From contig DDRC01000041.1 of NCBI GenBank assembly GCA_002342985.1, positions 12,256 to 18,099 of the forward strand: a DNA stretch of 5,844 nucleotides. The letters are read 5' to 3'. The translations under genes and the position numbers were made by a program. The DNA comes from Flavobacteriales bacterium UBA2426 (GTDB lineage Bacteria > Bacteroidota > Bacteroidia > Flavobacteriales_F > PHOS-HE28). The stretch's first letter is position 1; the number at the start of each line of letters is the position of its first letter. The notes under the pieces were generated by a model. That model was not told the DNA's origin and made no database searches. It worked only from the letters and a program-made list of their open reading frames with translations. Positions 1-5,844 of the stretch are shown here, piece by piece.

Positions 1-1825
1 GCGCAACACCGTGTGGAATGAGCTGGTGAAGGGCAAGGTGCTGCTCGGCCAGGTGAAGGCCGCCGGATTCACCATCACCAAGCCGGAGTATGACGATGTC
101 CGCTTCGGCGACAATGTGATGCCCGAGTTCCAGGGCCAGTTCAATGGCGCGGATGGCAAGCCCGATAAAGCCCGCCTGCGGGAGTACTTCAGCTCCATTC
201 AGCTGAATGCACCCGTCTACCATGAGATCCAATCGCGCCGGATCCAGGAGAACCGCCTCTACGCCAAGTACAATGCGCTGGTGAAGAAGAGCGTCTTCGT
301 GAACAGCGCCCAGGCCCGCGACGAATTCAACGCCAAGAATACACGGGCCACCTTCAATTTCGTGGCCAAGCGCTACGATAGCGAGCCCGACAGCCTCTAC
401 GCGGTGAGCGACCGTGACCTGCGCCGCTACTACGACAAGCACAAGAATGACCCGAAGCACAAGCAGAAAGCCTCACGGTCCTTCGATTACGTGCTCTTCC
501 CGGTGCTGCCAAGCGATGCTGACCGTGCGGCGATCCAGGATGACCTGGCGCGGCTGAAGGGCGAATTCGAAGCGGCCACGGACGATTCCGCCTTCGTGCT
601 CGGCAACGCGGCCTCCCGTGCGTACACCAAGGTCCCGTACGTGGCCGGAACGGCGGACAAGCTGAATGATTCCCTGATCGTGAACGGCGCAGTGGGCGCC
701 GTGATCGGTCCCTTCCAGGAGGGTGAGACGGTGAAGCTGGTGAAGGTGAAGGAGCTGGCCGATGTGCCGGAGGCGCGCGTGCGCCACATCCTGCTGAGCA
801 CCCAGAAGGGTGTGGGCGAGGATGACCAGAAGAAGCGGGCCGACAGCCTTCTCACGGTGGTGAAGAAGGACCGGAGCAAGTTCGCCGACCTCGTGACCAA
901 GTTCAGCGACGACCCCGGCAGCGTGAGCAACGGAGGCGTGTACGAGTGGTTCGACAAGCAGCAGATGGTACCGGAGTTCACAGCAGCCAGCTTCGATCAG
1001 AAGGTGGGCGCCATCACTATCTGCAAGACGAGCTACGGTTTCCATATCGTCGAGGTGCTCGGCCAGCGCACCCGCCAGGAGCGTCGCATCATCACCGTCG
1101 ACCGTCCGGTGAAGCCGTCGGGCGCCACCTTCAAGGAGGTGTACAAACGCGCCAATGAGTTCAGCCTGCGCAATAAGTCGGCGGAGGCGATCAAGGCAGC
1201 CGCTGAGGAGCAGGGCCTGCAGGTGACCAATGTGGCCGACCTGCGGAGCGACCAGCGGTTCGTTCAGGGCCTTCAGCAGCCTGCGTCGGTCATCGGCTGG
1301 GTGAACCGGGCCAAAGTGGGAGAGGTGAGCGATCCAAAGGAGGCCGGTGACAACTATGTGGTTGCGGTGCTGCTGGGCGCCAAGGAAGAGGGCGTGCCTG
1401 CGCTGGAGGATGTGCGCGAGGCCTTCATGAAGGAGGCCGCCAAGGAGAAGAAGGCAGAGACCTACCTGGAGAGGATGAAGGGCAAGACCGATGTCAGTGC
1501 GTTGGCCACCGAGATGGGCGTGAGCGTGCAGACCGCCACGGACATGCTGTTCAATGCATTCAGCATCCCCGGAGGCTACAGCGAGTTCGAGGTGGTGGGC
1601 CAGATATTCGCGCTACAGGCGGGCCAGACCAGCGTGCCGCTGAAGGGCGACAATGCGGTGTACGTGGTGAGCATGACCTCGCGCGCCGACGCCCCCGCCG
1701 ACGGCGACACGGCCGGGGACAAGGGCAGCCTGCTCGGCCGCCTGCAGAGCCGCGCGGAGAGCGCGCTGTTCAACGCCCTTCGCGAATCGGCCGGGGTGAA
1801 GGACAATCGCCACCTGTTCTACTGA
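1..1825 (+). CDS. ppiD: Periplasmic peptidyl-prolyl cis-trans isomerase, PpiD/SurA-like (5' end missing)
   Basis: This is a parvulin-type foldase, expected to be anchored in the inner membrane and to help outer-membrane and periplasmic proteins fold. The frame is open to the window edge: codons before the GTG at 11 read R-N-T, so that GTG is an internal Val and not a start. Roughly the first hundred residues, including the expected N-terminal membrane anchor, lie outside. Counting that Val as residue 1, 604 residues remain. Residues 1-160 resemble the SurA_N/PpiD chaperone region (charged, helical). Residues 256-353 are the parvulin domain, with RHILL (258-262), FSDDPGS (298-304), GGVYEWF (308-314), MVPEF (319-323) and YGFHIVEV (342-349); H259 and H345 match the conserved parvulin histidines. 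Residues 354-604 are the long C-terminal region seen in Bacteroidota PpiD, with two more degenerate elements of similar pattern. The only visible cysteine is C338. The stop TGA is followed closely by a terminator. The family is secure; the choice of ppiD over a generic SurA-like name is less so. Confidence 0.9.
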   Translation, partial: RNTVWNELVKGKVLLGQVKAAGFTITKPEYDDVRFGDNVMPEFQGQFNGADGKPDKARLREYFSSIQLNAPVYHEIQSRRIQENRLYAKYNALVKKSVFVNSAQARDEFNAKNTRATFNFVAKRYDSEPDSLYAVSDRDLRRYYDKHKNDPKHKQKASRSFDYVLFPVLPSDADRAAIQDDLARLKGEFEAATDDSAFVLGNAASRAYTKVPYVAGTADKLNDSLIVNGAVGAVIGPFQEGETVKLVKVKELADVPEARVRHILLSTQKGVGEDDQKKRADSLLTVVKKDRSKFADLVTKFSDDPGSVSNGGVYEWFDKQQMVPEFTAASFDQKVGAITICKTSYGFHIVEVLGQRTRQERRIITVDRPVKPSGATFKEVYKRANEFSLRNKSAEAIKAAAEEQGLQVTNVADLRSDQRFVQGLQQPASVIGWVNRAKVGEVSDPKEAGDNYVVAVLLGAKEEGVPALEDVREAFMKEAAKEKKAETYLERMKGKTDVSALATEMGVSVQTATDMLFNAFSIPGGYSEFEVVGQIFALQAGQTSVPLKGDNAVYVVSMTSRADAPADGDTAGDKGSLLGRLQSRAESALFNALRESAGVKDNRHLFY

Positions 1826-1841
1826 GGGCTTCGGTCCTACG

Positions 1842-1876
1842 GAAGAACGCCGGCCCTTTGGCCGGCGTTCTTCTTT
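1842..1876 (+). terminator. Rho-independent terminator of the isomerase gene, in the convergent gap
   Basis: A perfect 14-base-pair stem (1842-1855 with 1860-1873) closes a CTTT loop (1856-1859). It starts 17 bases after the isomerase stop codon. On the plus strand the 3' arm ends in TTCTTC and runs into TTTAT, giving a U-rich exit, so plus-strand termination is well supported. Read from the minus strand, the same stem would follow rodA, but it is then followed by CGTAGG with no U-tract, so termination of the elongasome transcript here is possible but weaker. The rest of the 100-base gap (1877-1925) is GC-rich and shows no other clear signal. Confidence 0.87.
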
Positions 1877-1925
1877 ATGGTCCGGCCGATAAGCGGGCGG
1901 CGGCCGCCTCCGTGGCCGTCGTGGC

Positions 1926-3248
1926 TCACCGCAGCAGGCTCAGCCGTTCCGCATCCAGCCGCACCAAGGTTCCGAGCAGCAGGGTGAAGCCGATCATGCT
2001 GCTGCCCCCGTAGCTGAAGAAGGGAAGGGGGATGCCGATCACAGGGGCCAGGCCGATGGTCATGCCCACGTTGATCATCAAGTGCAGGAAGAAGATGCTC
2101 GCCACGCAGTAGGCATAGATCCGGGTGAATTTCGACCGCTGCCGATCGCTGATCTGGATGATGCGCAGGATGAGCACGGTGAATAGGATGACGACGAAGC
2201 TGGTGCCCAGGAATCCCCATTCCTCGCCCACGGTGCAGAAGATGAAGTCGGTGCTCTGCATGGGCACGTACTTGAACTTCGTGAGGGTGCCCTCCAGATA
2301 GCCCTTGCCGCTGAAACCGCCGCTACCGATGGCGGTCTGGCTCTGCTTCACGTTGTAGCCCAGCCCCTGGGGGTCCTCCATCTGCCCCAGCATCACCAGG
2401 ATGCGATCGCGCTGGTGCTGGGCGAGCACCTTCTCGAAGGCGTAATCCAAGCTGCCGATGAAGGCTGCGGAAGCCAGCACGCCGATGACGATGTAGGCGT
2501 AGAGCCGCCGCCGCGCCCGCTTCACCACCATGTTGCGCACCACCAGCCAAGCGAGCGCCCCGATGATGATGATGACGAGCAGCAGGAACATCGGTCCGCT
2601 GAGCGCGCGGTCCGTGAATGGAAGGTCGAAGGAGCTCTCCTTGAGGATGAGGGAGAGGATGGAGAGGAAGGCCGCCAGGATGGCCAGCAGCAGCACGTTG
2701 CCGGAGAGGCCCTCGCGGTAGAGCACGAGGATGAAGGCGCCGGAGACCAAGGCCGTCCCTGTATCGGGCTGGAGCATGATGAGGCCCACCGGGGCGAGGA
2801 TGAGCAGCGCGCTGACCGCCCTGGACCGGAGGTCGATGAGCGCCTTGAGGCCGCTGAGGTAGCGGGCAAGCGCGAGCGAGGTGGCGTACTTGGCGAACTC
2901 CGCTGGCTGTATGCCGAAGCTGCCCACGCCGAACCAGGCCTTGGCGCCGTTCACCTCCTTGCCCACCACCAGCACCAGCGCGAGCAGCAGCATCACGAAT
3001 GCGTAGATCAGGAAGGCGGAGTCGCGGATGAACTGGCCGCGCACCAGCAGGATGCCCGCACCCAGCGTAAGGCTGATGCCCATCCACACGGCTTGCTTGC
3101 CGTATTCCTTGTCGAGGTCGAAGATGCTCGCCTGGTCGGGGTCATAGGCGGCCGAGTAGATGTTGGCCCACCCCATGAACATCAGGGCCAGGTAGATCAG
3201 CAGCAGCGGCCGGTCGAAATTGGCGGCGACATTCTCCCTGGCGCTCAT
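1926..3248 (-). CDS. rodA: RodA, SEDS-family peptidoglycan glycosyltransferase of the elongasome
   Basis: RodA polymerises lipid II into glycan strands at the inner membrane and pairs with the transpeptidase PBP2. The 440-residue protein is mostly hydrophobic, with about ten to twelve candidate membrane segments. SEDS hallmarks are present: GAKAWFGVGSFGIQPAEFAK (101-120), PDTGTAL (161-167), the DPQGLGYNVKQSQTAIGSGG block (292-311) followed by GKGYLEG (314-320), STDFIF (332-337) and PLPFFSYGGSSM (407-418). D334 in STDFIF aligns with the catalytic Asp of characterised RodA/FtsW proteins (HTDF in E. coli RodA). It is longer than the roughly 370 residues of E. coli RodA; the excess lies mainly at 183-270, where three hydrophobic stretches occur in place of one. 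Its ATG shares the bases ATGA with the mrdA stop, which fixes the start and implies translational coupling. No good Shine-Dalgarno is visible, only AAGAAG well upstream. It is the last gene of the operon. Confidence 0.96.
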   Translation of the reverse strand: MSARENVAANFDRPLLLIYLALMFMGWANIYSAAYDPDQASIFDLDKEYGKQAVWMGISLTLGAGILLVRGQFIRDSAFLIYAFVMLLLALVLVVGKEVNGAKAWFGVGSFGIQPAEFAKYATSLALARYLSGLKALIDLRSRAVSALLILAPVGLIMLQPDTGTALVSGAFILVLYREGLSGNVLLLAILAAFLSILSLILKESSFDLPFTDRALSGPMFLLLVIIIIGALAWLVVRNMVVKRARRRLYAYIVIGVLASAAFIGSLDYAFEKVLAQHQRDRILVMLGQMEDPQGLGYNVKQSQTAIGSGGFSGKGYLEGTLTKFKYVPMQSTDFIFCTVGEEWGFLGTSFVVILFTVLILRIIQISDRQRSKFTRIYAYCVASIFFLHLMINVGMTIGLAPVIGIPLPFFSYGGSSMIGFTLLLGTLVRLDAERLSLLR

Positions 3249-5098
3249 CGGCGGCGTGGCTTCTTGGGCTTCTTCCCGAAATCCTTCTCGGCAGCGATGA
3301 GGTCGGCGTCCAGCATGCGCTGCATCAGTTCGGGACGCTTGATGGTATCGGTGAGGTATTGCTCCATGAGCAGGCTGGCGATCGGGGCGGCCCAGGTGCC
3401 GCCGAAGCCCGAGTTCTCCACATAGACGGCCATGGCCACCTTGGGGTCCTCCATCGGGGCGAAGCAGATGAAGACGGCATGGTCCTGTCCGTGCGGGTTC
3501 TCGGCCGTTCCCGTCTTCCCGCAGACGGTGATGCCTTCGATCCGGGCGCTGCGGGCCGTGCCACCGGGCTCATGGACCACGCGCCGCATCCCTTCCTGGA
3601 TGTGGTCGAACCAATGGGGGGCCGCCTCCACCACATGCCTCTCGCGGTAGCGGGCCTGCACGCTGTCGGGGTCGCCGATGGCGCGCACCACGTGCGGGTC
3701 GTAGTACCAGCCCTTGTTGGCAAAGATCGCAGCGAGGTTCGCCATCTGGATGGGGACGGTGAGCACCTCGCCCTGACCGATGCTCACGCTGTAGATGGTG
3801 CTGAAGGCCCAGCGCTCCTTGCCGTATTTCCGGTCGTAGTAGGCCGGGCCGGGGATGTTGCCGCCCTTCAGCGAGGGAAGGTCCATGCGCGGCTTTTCGC
3901 CCAGACCGAAGCTGTGCATGCGCCGCTCCCATTCGGCGAGGCCCAGCGCCGCGTCGCGGAACCGGCTCTTCTTGTCGAGCTTCCGTTCCACCACCCGGTC
4001 GAAGACCTGGTAGTAGTACGGGTTGCAGGAATACTGGATGGCCTGCTCGATGGTGCCCGCGTAGGGGTGGTTGTGGCAGCCCACCAGGCTCTTATTGCAG
4101 GGGAAGCCGGTGGTGGTCGTGATGACGCCCTCGTCGAGCGCGATGAGCGACTGCACGATCTTGAAGATGGAACCGGGCGGATACTGGGCCTGGAGCGCCC
4201 GGTCGAAGAGCGGCTTGATGGGGTCGCGCTGCAGGATGCCATAATTGGTGTTGCGCACACGGCCCACCAGCAGCTCGGGGTCATAGGAGGGGCTGCTCAC
4301 GAGGCAGAGCACCTCGCCGGTGCGGGGGTCAAGGGCCACGATGCTGCCTTTCTTGTTGCGCAAGAGCCGTTCTCCCAGCAGCTGCATATCAAGGTCGATG
4401 CCGGTGAAGAGGTCCTTCCCCTCCACGGCTAGTGTGTCGTAAATGCCGTCCTTGTATGGGCCCTTGATGTTGTTGTGCACATCGACGAGCACATAGCGCA
4501 CGCCGCGGCGCCCGCGGAGCGCCTCCTCGTACTGCTGCTCCAGGCCGCCTACGCCGATCACGTCGCCCGGTTTGTAGTAGGGGGCCTGTTCCACCTTGCG
4601 CGCATCCACCTCGCTGAGGTATCCGAGCAGGTGGGCCGCGGTGCGCGGGGGGTAGGTGCGCAGCGTGCGGCTCTGACCGTAGAAACCCGGGTATTTGTGC
4701 AGGTGCACGCTGATGGCCGAGAACTGGCCTGCGGGGATCTGCTTCTCGATGACGCTCGGCTTATAGAGCGAATAGCGCCGGGCATCGCCCATGCGCTGCC
4801 GGAGCTCCTCCAGGGGCACGCTGATGAGCTCGGCGAAAGCGGCCGTGTCGAATGCCTTCACCTCCTTCGGCACCATCATGAGGTCGTACACCGGCGTGTT
4901 GGCCACCATCAGGCGGCCCTTGCGATCATAGATGAAGCCCCGAGCCGGATAGTCGGTGATCTTGCGCTCGGCCATGTTCGCTGCGCTGGCCTTCCACTTG
5001 TCGTCCACCACCTGGATCCAGAGGAGCCGGAGGATGAAGATGACCGCGATGGCGCCCACGGCGGCGATGAGCACGTATTTCCGCGATTCGAAGTTCAT
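3245..5098 (-). CDS. mrdA: Penicillin-binding protein 2 (elongasome class B transpeptidase)
   Basis: PBP2 crosslinks the strands made by RodA during elongation and is the mecillinam-type beta-lactam target. The protein has 617 residues, normal for the family. It has one N-terminal membrane anchor (about 8-31), then the class B pedestal domain with RGFIYDRKGRLMVAN (53-67) and GGLEQQYEEALRG (184-196), and a transpeptidase domain from about 249 to 580. All three catalytic motifs are intact: S310-I-F-K313 (acylated serine, codon 4169-4171), S357-C-N359 and K528-T-G530. The conserved GQGEVLTVPIQMANLAAIFA block lies at 441-460. C334, C341, H342, H344 and C358 cluster before and within the SXN motif and may bind a metal. 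The C-terminus is a basic tail (KKPKKPRRR, 609-617). The ATG overlaps the mreD stop by four bases; an AGGAG at 5110-5114 sits 11 bases upstream, but it is also mreD coding sequence and may be chance. MreC is the expected activating partner through the pedestal. Confidence 0.97.
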   Translation of the reverse strand: MNFESRKYVLIAAVGAIAVIFILRLLWIQVVDDKWKASAANMAERKITDYPARGFIYDRKGRLMVANTPVYDLMMVPKEVKAFDTAAFAELISVPLEELRQRMGDARRYSLYKPSVIEKQIPAGQFSAISVHLHKYPGFYGQSRTLRTYPPRTAAHLLGYLSEVDARKVEQAPYYKPGDVIGVGGLEQQYEEALRGRRGVRYVLVDVHNNIKGPYKDGIYDTLAVEGKDLFTGIDLDMQLLGERLLRNKKGSIVALDPRTGEVLCLVSSPSYDPELLVGRVRNTNYGILQRDPIKPLFDRALQAQYPPGSIFKIVQSLIALDEGVITTTTGFPCNKSLVGCHNHPYAGTIEQAIQYSCNPYYYQVFDRVVERKLDKKSRFRDAALGLAEWERRMHSFGLGEKPRMDLPSLKGGNIPGPAYYDRKYGKERWAFSTIYSVSIGQGEVLTVPIQMANLAAIFANKGWYYDPHVVRAIGDPDSVQARYRERHVVEAAPHWFDHIQEGMRRVVHEPGGTARSARIEGITVCGKTGTAENPHGQDHAVFICFAPMEDPKVAMAVYVENSGFGGTWAAPIASLLMEQYLTDTIKRPELMQRMLDADLIAAEKDFGKKPKKPRRR

Positions 5099-5622
5099 GC
5101 GCGGCTGCGCTCCTGGGCGGCGGAGGTGAGGAATTGCGCGAGCAGGCAGAGCGCGAGCGTGAAGGCGGCGCTCAGCAAGGCGCGCAGCAGGGTGGCGCCG
5201 AGTGCGTCGAAGCGGTGGATCTCCACGATGAAGAGCCAGAGGTGGTGGAGCACGATGAGAACGCCGGCGTAGGTGGCGAACCAGGGGAGCCCCATGCGGG
5301 GCACGGTGGGCCTCATGCCGAACTCATAGCCCTCGCGCGGCGCCATGAGGCGCAGCAGGTGCTTCCGGGCGAAGGCCATGGCCACGCAGGCACTCATGTG
5401 CATGCCGGGTGTGCTGCTGAAGAGGTCCATGGCCAGGCCGATCGTCGCACCGAGCAGGAGCACGGCCCAGGCGGGCACCTCGAAGGGCAGCATGAGGAGG
5501 AAGAGCACGTACAGGTAAGGCACCATCCAGCCGTTGGCCACGTCCAGGTGGTCGAGCACCAGCACCTGCAGCAGCAGGAGCAGGATGAAGCGGCCGATGT
5601 TCGCTGCGAGCGTGCCGATCAT
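5095..5622 (-). CDS. mreD: Rod shape-determining protein MreD
   Basis: MreD is a small integral membrane component of the elongasome, thought to link MreC and MreB to the RodA-PBP2 synthase; its exact biochemical role is not settled. The 175-residue length is typical. Hydrophobic segments lie at about 10-25, 33-48, 51-68, 74-86 (weaker), 112-134 and 144-165, fitting the five to six helices of the family. The recognisable signature is GATIGLAMDLFSSTPGMH (58-75), matching the MreD pattern of a Gly-rich helix, a conserved Asp (D66), then a Pro-Gly turn. The segment WFATYAGVLIVLHHLWLFIVE (114-134) looks like the Bacteroidota form. Both ends sit in 4-base ATGA overlaps, with mreC upstream and mrdA downstream; this supports the start at 5622, since no Shine-Dalgarno is visible before it. 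The sequence diverges quickly in this family, so the call rests on both motif and position between mreC and mrdA. Confidence 0.94.
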   Translation of the reverse strand: MIGTLAANIGRFILLLLLQVLVLDHLDVANGWMVPYLYVLFLLMLPFEVPAWAVLLLGATIGLAMDLFSSTPGMHMSACVAMAFARKHLLRLMAPREGYEFGMRPTVPRMGLPWFATYAGVLIVLHHLWLFIVEIHRFDALGATLLRALLSAAFTLALCLLAQFLTSAAQERSRA

Positions 5623-5844
5623 GGTGCGGAATGGGCTTGCTGGAGCGTGTCGCGCTCAGGCCGCTGCAGGTCGGTCACCACATAGACGAAGCCGCTGCGC
5701 GTCATGTCCTCGAAGAGCCGGACGAGGATGGCCTGGTCGGGCCGGCCGGGCGGGCTCTCCACGGAGATCACCAGGCCCACGGGGAAATCGGCGGGGAATA
5801 TGCCGTCGCCGCCCATGGTCACCACCGTGTCGCCCGCCTGCACG
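5619..5844 (-). CDS. mreC: Rod shape-determining protein MreC, C-terminal fragment (5' part outside window)
   Basis: Only the last 74 complete codons are visible. MreC is a bitopic inner-membrane protein whose periplasmic beta-domains bind and activate PBP2. The fragment begins V-Q-A-G-D-T-V-V-T-M-G-G and continues G-I-F-P-A-D-F-P-V-G-L-V-I-S-V-E, matching the end of the MreC beta-barrel domain (family pattern GDxVVTSG...FPxGIxVGxV). The following stretch, with ILVRLFEDMTRSGFVYVV, is the final strand region. The GTG at 5843-5841 encodes an internal Val in this motif and is not a start. The membrane helix, coiled coil and first beta-domain are outside the window. The stop codon overlaps the mreD start by four bases (ATGA). 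The identification is strong because of the motif and the gene order mreC-mreD-mrdA-rodA. Confidence 0.93.
   Translation of the reverse strand, partial: VQAGDTVVTMGGDGIFPADFPVGLVISVESPPGRPDQAILVRLFEDMTRSGFVYVVTDLQRPERDTLQQAHSAP

Noticed and set aside
11..13. GTG at 11 as the start of the isomerase gene
   Set aside because: The frame stays open upstream to the window edge (R-N-T), no ribosome binding site can be seen, and the protein would lack its membrane anchor. It is an internal Val codon.
473..1045. Minus-strand open frames inside the isomerase gene
   Set aside because: They are antisense to the parvulin region, with Leu/His/Arg-rich products and no domain signal.
1899..1908. Self-complementary GGCGGCCGCC as a second terminator for rodA
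   Set aside because: A perfect 10-base palindrome leaves no loop and has no U-tract on either strand. Such palindromes are expected by chance in GC-rich DNA.
2562..2576. Trinucleotide repeat (GAT on the plus strand)
   Set aside because: It is the reverse complement of consecutive ATC codons for the Ile run (226-229) in a RodA membrane helix, so it is explained by coding.
2415..3425. Long plus-strand open frame of about 336 codons antisense to rodA and the end of mrdA
   Set aside because: Its product is a low-complexity run rich in His, Glu, Gln, Gly and Asp with no domain pattern, as expected from the complement of a GC-rich membrane-protein gene. The minus strand here encodes clear RodA and PBP2 motifs.
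3359..4432. Plus-strand open frame of about 357 codons antisense to mrdA
   Set aside because: It lies opposite the PBP2 transpeptidase domain with all catalytic motifs intact. Its product is rich in Ala, Gly, His and Val with no recognisable fold, so it is a by-product of GC bias.
4475..5685. Plus-strand open frames antisense to the 5' part of mrdA and to mreD (about 265 and 183 codons)
   Set aside because: The compositions are His/Glu/Gln-rich and domain-free, and each frame is opposite a well-supported elongasome gene.
5841..5843. GTG (minus strand) as the start of a 74-residue protein
   Set aside because: It falls inside the conserved V-x-x-G-D-T-V-V-T-x-G motif of MreC, so it is internal to a gene cut by the window edge.

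Overview
The window holds five protein-coding genes and almost no non-coding DNA. On the plus strand, positions 1-1825 carry the 3' part of a PpiD/SurA-type periplasmic peptidyl-prolyl isomerase gene. On the minus strand, positions 5844 down to 1926 carry a tightly packed cell-elongation operon read in the order mreC (3' end only), mreD, mrdA (PBP2), rodA. The two transcription units converge on a 100-base gap (1826-1925) that contains a strong stem-loop terminator.

Organism: the sequence is strongly GC-rich with G/C-biased third positions, yet the proteins read like Bacteroidota, probably a GC-rich Flavobacteriales-type lineage. The clues are the RodA N-terminus with its 'MGWANIYSAAY...DLDKEYGKQ' style, a RodA longer than the proteobacterial form, the Cys/His-containing stretch before the SXN motif of PBP2, and a PpiD with a long C-terminal region of repeated 'G-x-v...y-v-V' elements. 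This assignment comes from recalled family resemblance and was not tested by a search.

How the genes work together: MreC, MreD, PBP2 and RodA are the membrane and periplasmic core of the elongasome (Rod complex). RodA polymerises glycan strands from lipid II, PBP2 crosslinks them, MreC activates PBP2 through its membrane-proximal region, and MreD is the integral membrane partner. All three junctions inside the operon (mreC/mreD, mreD/mrdA, mrdA/rodA) are 4-base ATGA overlaps, which suggests translational coupling. mreB would be expected just upstream of mreC, beyond position 5844. The isomerase gene belongs to a separate transcription unit and helps fold envelope proteins.

Both outer genes are cut by the window edges: the isomerase lacks its N-terminus and mreC lacks most of its coding sequence. 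I saw no RNA genes, mobile elements, CRISPR arrays, riboswitches or recognisable promoters, and no sign of an undescribed system. This is ordinary core-genome DNA; the findings are modest points about known families.
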